DNA of 50,629 bases. It comes from Myxococcota bacterium (GTDB lineage: Bacteria > Myxococcota_A > UBA796 > JAJRTE01). The notes beneath the pieces were generated by a model. That model was not told the DNA's origin, did no database searches, and saw only the letters and a program-made list of their open reading frames with translations. The stretch's first letter is position 1; the number at the start of each line of letters is the position of its first letter. The translations under genes and the position numbers were made by a program. Positions 40,245-48,997 of this stretch are shown in pieces. The DNA lies in contig JAJRTE010000109.1 of the NCBI GenBank assembly GCA_024278455.1, positions 1 through 50,629 on the forward strand, read 5' to 3'.

Positions 40245-40880
40245 TCAACCACTTGCGAGAAACTTTTCTACATCCTCGAGCAGGCGGGTTCGATTCTCTC
40301 CGGTCCTGAGATCCTCTCGGGTGATCTCGACGACCTTGACGTCTATGTGGTATTTGTTTCGACACACGGCGGGAAAGCTGCTGTAGTAACCATTCAGTCC
40401 CTCGAGGAATTGCCGGTTGATACCGCGCTCCTCCCGGCGACCACGCTTGCCGATACGGCTCAGCAAGAGATCGATGTCGGGGGCGTGCAGGTAGATGACC
40501 TTGTCCGGGTGCTTGATGTCCTGGCTCAGACGTCGGTAGTAGTCGAAGTACAGGTCGAGTTCCTGGTCGGTCATGTAGCCCAGCCCGTGCAGGTACTTGG
40601 CGAAGATTTCCGGGTCCTCGAGGAGCGTCCTGTCCTGAATGCAGGACTTCTCGACCGAGTCGATGAGGCGGTGGTGCTCGACGCGCTTGATGAGGAACTC
40701 CATCTGGAGGGTGAACGACCAGCGCTTCATATCGGCGTAGTAGGGCTTCAAGAACCGGTTGTCGATTACCGGTTCGTCGAACAGTTCGAGCCCGAAGGCC
40801 TGGCTCACCATCTTCGCAATGGTCGTCTTCCCGGAACCGATGTTGCCTGCCATGGCGACAAAGAGCTTTCGATCCGACAT
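40245..40880 (-). CDS. Deoxynucleoside kinase (dGK/dAK type)
   Basis: The 211-residue protein has a P-loop GNIGSGKTT at residues 12-20, a DRT variant of the DRS motif (IQDRTLLEDPEIFA), and the arginine-rich lid RGRREERGIN, all features of bacterial deoxyadenosine/deoxyguanosine kinases. It phosphorylates deoxynucleosides at the 5' position for salvage. The start at 40880 follows GGGAGAAAG; the open frame extends further but runs through the promoter. It has its own strong promoter just inside the end of the upstream kinase gene, so it need not be co-transcribed with it. The substrate preference cannot be read from sequence alone. Confidence 0.9.
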   Translation of the reverse strand: MSDRKLFVAMAGNIGSGKTTIAKMVSQAFGLELFDEPVIDNRFLKPYYADMKRWSFTLQMEFLIKRVEHHRLIDSVEKSCIQDRTLLEDPEIFAKYLHGLGYMTDQELDLYFDYYRRLSQDIKHPDKVIYLHAPDIDLLLSRIGKRGRREERGINRQFLEGLNGYYSSFPAVCRNKYHIDVKVVEITREDLRTGENRTRLLEDVEKFLASG

Positions 40881-40925
40881 GGGCTTTCTCCCGGCCGATT
40901 CAACCCAGCTTCCAGTCCTTTCGCC

Positions 40926-40954
40926 GCTATACCCGTTGCCCCCCGATGTGTCAA
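40926..40954 (-). promoter_or_regulatory. Sigma-70-type promoter for the deoxynucleoside kinase
   Basis: On the minus strand TTGACA (40954-40949) and TATAGC (40931-40926) are separated by 17 bases: a consensus -35, ideal spacing and a -10 with four matches. It lies 46 bases upstream of the start codon and just after the stop of the Hanks kinase gene. Confidence 0.75.
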
Positions 40955-40985
40955 ACCAAAAGGCCGTCCGGGTTCTCAAGGTGGT

Positions 40986-43244
40986 TCAAAAAGTTCGGCA
41001 CCTGACTTGGTGGCCCTGTTGCTCGGCCACGCACCGTACTGTCTGCCCCGTTCCGACCTCGACGACATGTTCGAGCAGGTCGCCATTCCCCCAGCCGAAG
41101 GCAATCGTATGCTCTCCTGGTGCGACGGGAAGATCCTGGACGGGGAACTGGTTCGTGGGGCGACCGTCGACGATGAGTTCGGCGGGAGGGCGCGCGTAAA
41201 GGAACAGCCTGCCGGTCGCGGGTTCCTGCACGGGTTCGGGTGCCCTTCGATGCGTGTCAATGCCGGCGTCCGGCGTCCGCGTCGAAGCGCGAGGTTTCGA
41301 GGCGACCCGTGGTGTGGAACTCCCGCCGGCGTTCTCGTCGTGTGCCCGGTTTCCCCCGTCGCCCCGGGGTGCTCGAGGCGCTGCGAGTGCAGGCTGGACG
41401 GAGCGTCCCGGGGAATCGCCAGCGGGAGTGGCAGGTGATGGCTCGCCGCCGCGATGGGCTGAAGCGCGCGGGGGGGGCGGAGTCGCCGGCAAGGGTCCCG
41501 TCTTGGCACCGACGGTCGCAACGGGGACGGTGAGCGGTGCTTCGTTCCCCTCCCGGGTCGAGTCCGGCCACCATCTGAGGCCGTAGCCGATGAGCATTGT
41601 CCCGAGAAGGGCGACGAGAGGGCCGGGCCATCTCCGGCGGTCGCGCTCGCCCGCGTGGGCTGCGTCCGACCGGTGGGAACGGGGCGGTCGTTCCGCGCCG
41701 AGAACCACGGTCGGTTCGAGGGCACATCGCCCACCGCGGCCCGCGAAGGGAAGGCGGCGGTTGCGCCGATTCGGCTCGATGGGCGCAGCCTGCGAGGGAT
41801 GGGCTGGCGGGGCGGAGGCCCCGGGGACATCGGCACGATGCGCGGTCGGCGTCAGCCCCGTAGAACTCTCTGGCGGCGCGGAATGCGCTCCCGCTGTCTT
41901 GTCGGCCGTCCAGGGTTCGGAGACGCGCGTCTCGTACGAGAGGTTCGCGAAGTAGGGGCGGGCGACGGTCTCCTCGGCCCGTCTCATGCGCCTGGAGATT
42001 GGCTCGCGGCTCACCACGGTTCTGTCGTGCCCGGTTTCCCGCCTGACCGTGTCATCCAGGGGAAGGTCGCTTCTCGTTTCGCCGATCGGCTCCGGCGCGA
42101 GGAGCGTCGGCTGCCACTCCTCCATGGAGGGTTCCAGGCGGGTCTCGGCGGCCCCCGGCAAGGTGGGCTCGCCGTGTGCCGGTGCGGCGGTCTGCCCGCT
42201 GGAGCCTGCTCTCGGTGCCTGGGAGTGCCTCGATGCCAGCACCCTCGTGGCTGCCTCGAATCGTTGCTTCCTGCGCGACGATTCCCGCGCCGTTCCCTCG
42301 TGGCGGGCGAACAACGCGCGCGTCCAGATGGCTGTGTCCACCTCCGGCTGCAACCGCTCGAGAATGCGTTCCATGCTTGCCGCCAGCTCCGCGCACGACC
42401 GGAATCTCCGGTCCGGGTCCGTGGCGAGCGCCCTTTCGAGCACGGAGACGACGGTCTTGCGACACGGAACGGGAGGGATCCGTTCGAATCGAGGGCCCAC
42501 TCGTGCTTCCTGGGCCTGGCACAGAACCTGCTCGAGCGTCGTGCCGTCGTAGCAGGGCTCGAGGCTGATGGATTCGAACAGTACCAGGCCGAGGGCGAAT
42601 ATGTCGCTGCGGTGGTCCAGGTCGGCGCGACCCAGGGCCTGTTCCGGCGACATGTAGCGGATGGTGCCCTTGAGCGTTCCAGGCACGAGTGTCTGGACGA
42701 CGTTGCTTTCGGCCCTGGCGACGCCGAAGTCGGCGATCTTGGCGGTTCCCAGGAGATCGATGAGCAGGTTGGACGGCTTCAGGTCTCGATGCACGATCTT
42801 GAGCGGGTTGCCTTCGTGATTCACGGCGTTGTGCGCGTACTCGAGCGCATGGCAGAACTGCCGGCAGACATCCAGAACCACCTCCAGGGGCGGGTATCGG
42901 TGCTGCTTCCGGTACGTGGCGAGGATCTGCTGCATGGTCAGGCCTCGAACGTACTCCATGGCCATGAACAGCCTGCCGGCGTGGCGGCCGAAATCCAGCG
43001 TGGCCACGATGTTGGGGTGGTCGAGGTACCCACCGAGCCGTGCTTCGCTGATAAAGGTGGGAGCGAACACCGGATCTTCGGACAGGTGCTCATGGAAGAC
43101 CTTCAGCGCGACGGTCTTGTGGAACCCCCCAGCCCCCTCGAGTCGGGCGCGATAGACGTCGGCCATGCCCCCGGAGCCAAGTACCTCCAGCAGTTGGTAG
43201 CGTCCGAAGCGCCGGAGCGTATCGCCGGATGTGCATTCCTGCAT
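40986..43244 (-). CDS. Hanks-type Ser/Thr protein kinase with TM helix and PEGA-like domain
   Basis: The 752-residue protein starts with a PknB-like kinase domain (about 12-290): glycine loop GSGGMADVYRA, ATP-binding Lys in VALKVF, catalytic HRDLKPSN, DFGVAR and YMSPEQ, all intact. A long low-complexity, Pro/Arg-rich linker follows (about 290-535), then one membrane helix (about 541-558, LVALLGTMLIGYGL) and a C-terminal part outside the cytoplasm, ending in a PEGA-like beta domain (LFLYARPPAELIVDGRPTN). It should signal from the envelope to cytoplasmic targets. The start at 43244 follows GGAG. It lies 23 bases downstream of an RCC1/MopE lipoprotein, and the gene before that also carries a PEGA-like stretch, suggesting one sensory operon. 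Confidence 0.9.
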   Translation of the reverse strand: MQECTSGDTLRRFGRYQLLEVLGSGGMADVYRARLEGAGGFHKTVALKVFHEHLSEDPVFAPTFISEARLGGYLDHPNIVATLDFGRHAGRLFMAMEYVRGLTMQQILATYRKQHRYPPLEVVLDVCRQFCHALEYAHNAVNHEGNPLKIVHRDLKPSNLLIDLLGTAKIADFGVARAESNVVQTLVPGTLKGTIRYMSPEQALGRADLDHRSDIFALGLVLFESISLEPCYDGTTLEQVLCQAQEARVGPRFERIPPVPCRKTVVSVLERALATDPDRRFRSCAELAASMERILERLQPEVDTAIWTRALFARHEGTARESSRRKQRFEAATRVLASRHSQAPRAGSSGQTAAPAHGEPTLPGAAETRLEPSMEEWQPTLLAPEPIGETRSDLPLDDTVRRETGHDRTVVSREPISRRMRRAEETVARPYFANLSYETRVSEPWTADKTAGAHSAPPESSTGLTPTAHRADVPGASAPPAHPSQAAPIEPNRRNRRLPFAGRGGRCALEPTVVLGAERPPRSHRSDAAHAGERDRRRWPGPLVALLGTMLIGYGLRWWPDSTREGNEAPLTVPVATVGAKTGPLPATPPPPRASAHRGGEPSPATPAGDSPGRSVQPALAAPRAPRGDGGNRAHDENAGGSSTPRVASKPRASTRTPDAGIDTHRRAPEPVQEPATGRLFLYARPPAELIVDGRPTNQFPVQDLPVAPGEHTIAFGWGNGDLLEHVVEVGTGQTVRCVAEQQGHQVRCRTF

Positions 43245-43267
43245 CGCGCGGTACTCCTGTGTCCGGA

Positions 43268-45334
43268 TCAGATTCCACCGACCTGGACCGGCTCGAGACG
43301 GTCCTCCCTGGTCCCATCGCCGAGCTGGCCATAGTCGTTGCTTCCCCATGTCCACACCGAGGCCGCGCTGGTCAGCGAGTCGAACGTGATGGCCAGTGAA
43401 TGGGCCGCGCCCGCCGACGTGAGGGTGACGCCCGACAAGCCGGACAGCCGAACCGGTGTTCGAGCGTTCTCTCCGGTACCGTCCCCGAGTTGACCGTCGC
43501 CGTTGCTCCCCCAACTCCAAACCGACAGGTTGCCATCGCCATCGTCGGCGGTGCCCAGGGAGTGGTAGTAGCCCGCCGCGATACCTGTGAGCGGTGGTGC
43601 GGCCTCCACCTGTGCTGGAAACGACCGGTCCATGGAAGACTCGTCGCCGAGTTGGCCGTAGGTGTTGTCCCCCCAGGCCCACAACACGCTTCGAGAAGGG
43701 TCCGTTCCGATGGACAGGGCGAGACTGTGCGCCGCGCCGGCTGCCATGGCAGCGACATTCGAGAGTCCGACCTGGTAGGGAGTCAACCGGTCATCCTGCG
43801 TGCCGTCCCCGATCTGGCCGCTCGCGTTGCCACCCCAGGTCCAGATTTCACCGGACCGGGCAGACGCAACGCCGCCCAGGGCCATGGCGTGAAGACGCCC
43901 GGCGCATACCCGGGTGACACCCGACAGACCTTCCACCCTGGCCGGTTCCAGCCGCTCGGCGGTCGTGCCGTCTCCAAGCTGCCCGGCATCGTTGCCACCC
44001 CAGGCCCACACCTCCCCCGGCTCCCCGGTGTCAGCAGACCGAACGACCATCGAGTAGGCTTCTCCGCAGGCCAGTGCCTCGACGCCGTCCAGTCCCTCGA
44101 GAACCACCGGTACCAGGCGCGTGGAGCGGGTGCCGTCCCCCAGTTGGCCGTGTTCGTTGCTGCCCCACGCCCACACCGACACGGTGCCGTCGCCGGCGCG
44201 ACGAAGCGCCATCGAGTGGTAGCCCCCGGCAGCAATGGCAACCACCTTGTCCAGGTTCGCGACTCGTCCGGGCCACGTTCGGTCGTTCGTTGTGCCGTCA
44301 CCGAGTTGACCCATGTCGTTGCTGCCCCAGGCCCAGACGGTGCCGTCGGAACAGAGCGCCAGCGTGTGGAAAATGCCCCCGGCGAGCGAAATGATGAGAG
44401 CGCCGTCGTCGGCTGCGCCGTCGCAATCGTCGTCGGCGTCGTTGCAGGTTTCGACCGCGCCCGGGTAGGCCTCTGCTCGAGTGTCGTCGCAGTCCGAGTC
44501 GTCGGCCACGAAGCCTTCGGGAGAATCGCACGCGGCAAGCATGACATTTGGGTCCCCGTAGCCGTCCTGATCGAGATCCTGGTAGTAGGTCTCGGAGCTG
44601 TCTTCATCGATCAGACCGTCGCAGTCGTTGTCCATGCCGTCGCAGACTTCGGGCGCCCCCGGGTGGACGGCCGGGGAAGCGTCGTCACAATCATCGTCGC
44701 TCGTGGCATAACCGTCAGGTACGGAACAGCCGGTGAACGCCTTGCCACCCTGCTTGCCATGGCCGTCGCCGTCGGCATCCGTGTAGTAGGTCGAGGTGAC
44801 ACCTTCGTCGGTCCTTCCATCGCAGTCGTCGTCGGCACGATTGCACGATTCCTCGGCGCCAGGATGGATGTCCGGGTCATCGTCGTCGCAGTCGGTGGCG
44901 CTGGTGACATATCCCGGCAGGGAGGCACAGACCGAGGCATCTTCTCGAGGATTCCCGTATCCGTCTCCGTCCGCGTCCAGGTAGACGGTCGTGAAGGTCA
45001 ATCCTTCGTCGAGCGCCCCGTCGCAGTCGTCGTCCTTGCCGTTGCACGCCTCCACGGCACCGGGATGGACGCTCGGGTCACCGTCGTCACAGTCGTCGGC
45101 GGTTTGCGAGGTGCGGTCCGGCGCGGAGCAATCCACGTCCGCGCTGTCGCTTCCGTACCCGTCGCCATCGTCGTCCCGGTAGCGGGTCCCAACGTCGGGG
45201 TTGCCGTCATCACAGTCTATCTCCGCTGTCACGCCGTCTCCGTCCTGGTCGAACAGCGGTACCGGGTCCATGACGCACGACATCGCCATCACTACGACCA
45301 GCGCCAGGCCCAGTTGTGTACCGCACCGCTTCAT
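43268..45334 (-). CDS. Lipoprotein with MopE metal-binding units and a seven-blade RCC1 propeller
   Basis: The 688-residue protein has a lipobox at MAMSC (Cys20), five MopE-type units (about 30-310, for example EACNGKDDDCDGALDEG) and seven RCC1 repeats (about 320-688, WAWGSNDMGQLGDGT type), enough for one complete propeller. RCC1-like propellers in bacterial surface proteins mediate protein binding. Located between a PEGA-containing exported protein (gap of 9 bases) and a membrane Hanks kinase (23 bases), it may be the outer ligand-binding part of a signalling system; this is inference from position. The start has GAGG upstream. The metal is unknown, with copper or calcium as family-based guesses. 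Confidence 0.88.
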   Translation of the reverse strand: MKRCGTQLGLALVVVMAMSCVMDPVPLFDQDGDGVTAEIDCDDGNPDVGTRYRDDDGDGYGSDSADVDCSAPDRTSQTADDCDDGDPSVHPGAVEACNGKDDDCDGALDEGLTFTTVYLDADGDGYGNPREDASVCASLPGYVTSATDCDDDDPDIHPGAEESCNRADDDCDGRTDEGVTSTYYTDADGDGHGKQGGKAFTGCSVPDGYATSDDDCDDASPAVHPGAPEVCDGMDNDCDGLIDEDSSETYYQDLDQDGYGDPNVMLAACDSPEGFVADDSDCDDTRAEAYPGAVETCNDADDDCDGAADDGALIISLAGGIFHTLALCSDGTVWAWGSNDMGQLGDGTTNDRTWPGRVANLDKVVAIAAGGYHSMALRRAGDGTVSVWAWGSNEHGQLGDGTRSTRLVPVVLEGLDGVEALACGEAYSMVVRSADTGEPGEVWAWGGNDAGQLGDGTTAERLEPARVEGLSGVTRVCAGRLHAMALGGVASARSGEIWTWGGNASGQIGDGTQDDRLTPYQVGLSNVAAMAAGAAHSLALSIGTDPSRSVLWAWGDNTYGQLGDESSMDRSFPAQVEAAPPLTGIAAGYYHSLGTADDGDGNLSVWSWGSNGDGQLGDGTGENARTPVRLSGLSGVTLTSAGAAHSLAITFDSLTSAASVWTWGSNDYGQLGDGTREDRLEPVQVGGI

Positions 45335-45343
45335 GAAAGCGCC

Positions 45344-47119
45344 TCAAAACGCGAAACGCGCGATTGCCGTCGCCGCCGCCAGGGGCGCCAGGACGGCTTC
45401 TCCCGACGCTCCGGCCACCAGCAGGCCGAATGACCCGGACAGTCCGATCTCCGGCGACCGCCGGGACGAGGACAGTGCGTAGAGGAGCCGAACCCTGACC
45501 GCCCCCCCGGCCATGATGGCGTCCCCCACAAACGGCACGGGTGCGTCCGTTTTCCCCAGAATTATCACAACGTTGGGCAACCGCATGGCCTCGAGGAACG
45601 CGCCGGGTTCGGCCCTGATTCGGCCTGTCAAGCTCCAGCCATGGCTGACACCCACCGAGAGACCGAACACGGGTTTCGAGGCAAGGCAGGCGACCGCCGC
45701 CGGCACGTCCAGCACAACAGGCTGTCCGGCTTCCGCCGACAGACAGTCACCGGCATTGCTCGAGGATTCCCTGATGTGCGGGAGGAACGTGCCGCGGACT
45801 TCGATGTCCAGTGTCCGGCCCTCCCGCACGACGGCCAGGACATACCCGGCTTCCCGTGCACTGGCCACGAAGTTCACTTCTCCCCCAAGGACCCCCTGGA
45901 CCCCGGCTCCCACCGAGATGCGCCACCCCCCCTCCCGGCGCCGCGAATTCTCCCCCATGCCACCAAGGCCGCTGGACGCCACGCCCGGCGGCGCTTCTCC
46001 CCGCCGGAAGGCCTCGAGCCCGGCCCTCGAGTATCGCCACAGCACCGGAGCGCCACTCCTGGGATCCAGGGTGGCAAGGAGCAGTACCCCCAGACCACAG
46101 CGCGCCAGGTGGGCGTCGAGGATGGCAGCCGACTTCGAGCCAAGCTGGCCGGAAGACACATCTCGAACCAGCTTCCGGTATGCCTGCTCCCGCGCCAGCA
46201 GGCCGAAATCAGGTGCCGCTGTCGCCTGCCCGGTTCCGTCCTTCGCCGGCAGGTCGATCCACCGCGTCCGAACCTCGCCATGAGGTGCCTTCAACTGCAC
46301 GATGTGGCTACCAGGAGGGACCTCGAGCCGGGTGGCGGGTCGTCCATCCAGAAAAAGGAGACCTTGTGCCGGCTGCACCGCAACCGTGACGCGACCAGCA
46401 CGGTCCTGCGCTGCCCTGGCGGCGGCCAACGCCCCCTCCACGTCAGGCGTCCGTACCTCCCCGGGAAGCCGGAAATCGGGCGCCACGGCGAGAAGTTGCT
46501 GGAAGGCGGCCGCGCCCGTTCCGTCGTTCCGGTAGACATGGGCAAGCGCCTGCGCCAGGAACAGGCGGGCCACCTGATCGCTGTCCACGACGTCCGGCTC
46601 GCACACCACCCAGGCTCGAGCCTGCTCGATGGTATCGAAGACGCCGTCGAGGTCCAGGAAGGCCACTTGCTCCTCCGCCTGGGTCACCAGCGTCTCGAAC
46701 AGGACCGATCGGCCGAGAGGAACGACGACCCATTGCTCCAGGGCGATGGCGTCGAGCAACAGGCGCCGCTTGTCGGCGCACGCCGCTCGCGCCGGATCTC
46801 CACCTGCCCACCGGTATGCCTCGATCAGCGCAAGGTCAGGAGTAGTCAACGTAGTTGCACGGCCCGACACCCGGCGGACCGTTCGTTCCAGGCGACGATG
46901 ATGCGCCGCGTCGCCGGTGAGATCGATGACCTGCTCTTCCGCCGGGTCGCTCGATGCCTCCAGCATGGCAGGCATGGCCGCCAGCAACGGGGCGAGTGCC
47001 CCCAACGTGGCCACGAGGCACGAACCAGGCGACCGTCCACCGGTACGGGTCGCCATGAACCCCGCGACGGCGGACATGGTGGAATCGGCTGCATCCCGGA
47101 CCGACGGCATCTCGCACAT
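45344..47119 (-). CDS. Exported protein of unknown function with a PEGA-like segment
   Basis: The roughly 591-residue product has an N-terminal signal-like segment (SCLVATLGALAPLLAAM), an alpha-helical TPR-like first half (about 60-210), a PEGA-like beta stretch (about 225-290, GLLFLDGRPATRLEVPPGSHIV) and a C-terminal half with many short beta strands suggestive of an outer-membrane barrel. I recognise no catalytic motif. Possible starts are 47119, 47077 and 47056; the last gives the neatest signal peptide, but none has a strong ribosome site. It is the first gene of the RCC1 lipoprotein/Hanks kinase operon and shares the PEGA-like theme with the kinase. Similar genes occur in Myxococcota clusters. 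Confidence 0.55.
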   Translation of the reverse strand: MCEMPSVRDAADSTMSAVAGFMATRTGGRSPGSCLVATLGALAPLLAAMPAMLEASSDPAEEQVIDLTGDAAHHRRLERTVRRVSGRATTLTTPDLALIEAYRWAGGDPARAACADKRRLLLDAIALEQWVVVPLGRSVLFETLVTQAEEQVAFLDLDGVFDTIEQARAWVVCEPDVVDSDQVARLFLAQALAHVYRNDGTGAAAFQQLLAVAPDFRLPGEVRTPDVEGALAAARAAQDRAGRVTVAVQPAQGLLFLDGRPATRLEVPPGSHIVQLKAPHGEVRTRWIDLPAKDGTGQATAAPDFGLLAREQAYRKLVRDVSSGQLGSKSAAILDAHLARCGLGVLLLATLDPRSGAPVLWRYSRAGLEAFRRGEAPPGVASSGLGGMGENSRRREGGWRISVGAGVQGVLGGEVNFVASAREAGYVLAVVREGRTLDIEVRGTFLPHIRESSSNAGDCLSAEAGQPVVLDVPAAVACLASKPVFGLSVGVSHGWSLTGRIRAEPGAFLEAMRLPNVVIILGKTDAPVPFVGDAIMAGGAVRVRLLYALSSSRRSPEIGLSGSFGLLVAGASGEAVLAPLAAATAIARFAF

Positions 47120-47157
47120 CCTGTATGGACGATGGGCTTGCCACGAACGACACCTAC

Positions 47158-47186
47158 AGCTTAGCGCCTGGTGCCGTTTCGGGCAA
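47158..47186 (-). promoter_or_regulatory. Possible promoter for the PEGA/RCC1/kinase operon
   Basis: On the minus strand TTGCCC (47186-47181) and TAAGCT (47163-47158) stand 17 bases apart, about 40 bases upstream of the first possible start codon. The -35 matches the consensus at four of six positions and the -10 at three. Confidence 0.35.
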
Positions 47187-47269
47187 GCCGGAATGTCCAG
47201 CAGTCATGGCGGAAACGATGTCTCGGCAAGAACCACGGCCCGAACCGTGGACGTCTCGGGAGTACGCGA

Positions 47270-48130
47270 TCAAGAACCCGGCCGTTCAGGGCCACCGCCC
47301 GGAGGCACTTCGCCGAAGCGTGCCTCGAGATCCTCCAGACGCCGGCGAAGTGCCGCGAACTGCTCTTCGTAGAACGCCTGGCGCGATACGCGATCCGCGA
47401 TCAGGTCGTCTTCGATGAGGAAACGCTCGGCCAGCACCTTGAGCAGCGTGCTCAAGTACCGGCGGCCCATGTCTCGTATGTCCAGGTTGGAACTCCCCCA
47501 CGTCCTCCCGGTCCAGGAGATGGGAATCTGGGCTATCTGGTAGCGGCGAATGAGCGCCCCGAGAGACATCTCGATCGTGATGTTGAAGTGGCAGGCACGA
47601 TAGGGCCCGCAATCCCGGATGACGTGGGTGCGGTAGGCCTTGAACGCATTGGTGAGATCATTGAAGGGACACCAGAACAGCACCTGGATCGTCCTGTTGA
47701 CGATACGGTTCACTGCCAGCTTGAGAAGCGGGTACTGCTCGACGTGACTCCCGCGCATGAAACGGGAGCCGAACACGCAGTCGTACCCCTCCTCGATCTT
47801 GCGATAGCAGGCCACCGCATCCCGGGGGTCGTCCGAGCCGTCGGCCATGAAGACGATGACCACGTCCCCCCGGACAACCTCGACTCCTTCCCGCACGGAA
47901 CGACCGAATCCGGGAGGCGGCGATCGGAACACCCCCCGGATCCGCGTGTCGGCTTCCATCCATTCCCGGATGACTTCGGCGGTGCGATCCGTGCTGCAAT
48001 CGTTGACCAGGATCACCTCGAACGGTATGCCCTCAGCCTCGAGCGCGCGGGTGAGCGAAGACAAGGTCGATGGCAGAGTGCGCTCCTCGTTGAGCGCGGG
48101 AATCACGACAGACAGCAGCAAGTGGTTCAC
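47270..48130 (-). CDS. GT2-family glycosyltransferase, dolichol-phosphate mannose synthase-like
   Basis: The 286-residue protein opens with LSVVIPALNEERTLPSTLSS, has the nucleotide-binding VNDCSTD and the metal-binding DGSDDPRD, and keeps the DPM1-like region NAFKAYR. It has no evident membrane helix. Enzymes of this type load a sugar on polyprenyl phosphate, producing donors for GT-C transferases such as the two encoded elsewhere in this window. I chose GTG at 48130, directly before the conserved core; the longer open frame adds 58 residues without family character. The thioredoxin gene ends 130 bases upstream. Confidence 0.82.
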   Translation of the reverse strand: MNHLLLSVVIPALNEERTLPSTLSSLTRALEAEGIPFEVILVNDCSTDRTAEVIREWMEADTRIRGVFRSPPPGFGRSVREGVEVVRGDVVIVFMADGSDDPRDAVACYRKIEEGYDCVFGSRFMRGSHVEQYPLLKLAVNRIVNRTIQVLFWCPFNDLTNAFKAYRTHVIRDCGPYRACHFNITIEMSLGALIRRYQIAQIPISWTGRTWGSSNLDIRDMGRRYLSTLLKVLAERFLIEDDLIADRVSRQAFYEEQFAALRRRLEDLEARFGEVPPGGGPERPGS

Positions 48131-48260
48131 ACCGGAGCCCCCGCTCGAGACACGACCGGACCCGTCCAGCCCCCCAACGTGGATATACCACACGTCAACC
48201 CACGTTGTCAGGCCTTTCGAGCACCCAGGTAGTGCGTCCCACGGGTCTCCCCGTGCCCCC

Positions 48261-48668
48261 CTACGCTCGCGCGGAGGCGCGCTTGCCACCCTTCTCCGCG
48301 CCAAGCTTCTTCTCTTCCTCGGCCACCTTCCGGCGCACCTCGTCCATGTCCAGGGCCTTGACCTTCGTCAGGATCTCCTCGAGGGCTTCCGGCGGCAGTG
48401 CGCCAGGCTGCATGAAAACCAGGATGCCTTCCCGGAAGATCGCCAGCGTGGGGATGGAACGAATGCCGAACATGCCCGCGGCTTCCGGTTGCTCCTCTGT
48501 GTTGCACTTCACGAACGTCATGTCGGGGTGCTTGCGGGCTGCTTTCTCGAAAGTCGGTGCGAACATTCTGCAGGGCGCACACCAACTTGCCCAGAAGTCT
48601 ATCACGAGAACATCGCTGTCTTTTATCAGCTTTTCGACGTTTGAAGCGGTCAGTTGGCCAAGCGCCAT
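48261..48668 (-). CDS. Thioredoxin with charged C-terminal extension
   Basis: The 135-residue protein has the thioredoxin active site WCAPC in VIDFWASWCAPCRMF (near residues 30-34) and the cis-proline in IRSIPTLAIF. It is about 27 residues longer than standard thioredoxin, the extra being a Lys/Arg/Glu-rich tail. No signal peptide is present, so it acts in the cytoplasm, and it is a plausible electron donor for DsbD. The start at 48668 follows GGGAGA. A strong promoter with a palindromic operator lies upstream. Confidence 0.93.
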   Translation of the reverse strand: MALGQLTASNVEKLIKDSDVLVIDFWASWCAPCRMFAPTFEKAARKHPDMTFVKCNTEEQPEAAGMFGIRSIPTLAIFREGILVFMQPGALPPEALEEILTKVKALDMDEVRRKVAEEEKKLGAEKGGKRASARA

Positions 48669-48721
48669 GGCACGTTCTCCCTTGTTCTGGTCCACACAGG
48701 ACCGGGTTGATATTTTCGTGT

Positions 48722-48754
48722 ATGCTTATATAAGCATGTTCTCGGGGCGGTCAA
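48722..48754 (-). promoter_or_regulatory. Thioredoxin promoter with a 16-bp palindromic operator
   Basis: ATGCTTATATAAGCAT at 48722-48737 is a perfect palindrome. On the minus strand TTGACC (48754-48749) lies 16-18 bases upstream of TATATA/TATAAG inside the palindrome, so the -10 box is embedded in the operator. A repressor bound here would block the promoter. The distance to the thioredoxin ATG gives a leader of about 50 bases. Confidence 0.65.
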
Positions 48755-48997
48755 GACCTGCTCCTTGCTTTTGCTTCGCAGGCAGTCGACGCGGGGAGGG
48801 GCGCGACATGACTCTCGCCCGGGGCCATGCACCCGGCTCGCCACGTGCCTGCGCGAAAGTGGCATTCCAGGTTCGGCACCACCAGCGGGTCGTTGATCGA
48901 CCCCATGCAGTTGACAATGTGCCCTCGGTGGGGTTACCCTGTTGTTGCCGGAGGTTGTTGACATCTTTTTGGTCCGAGCACGGTGGTCGAGGCGGAT

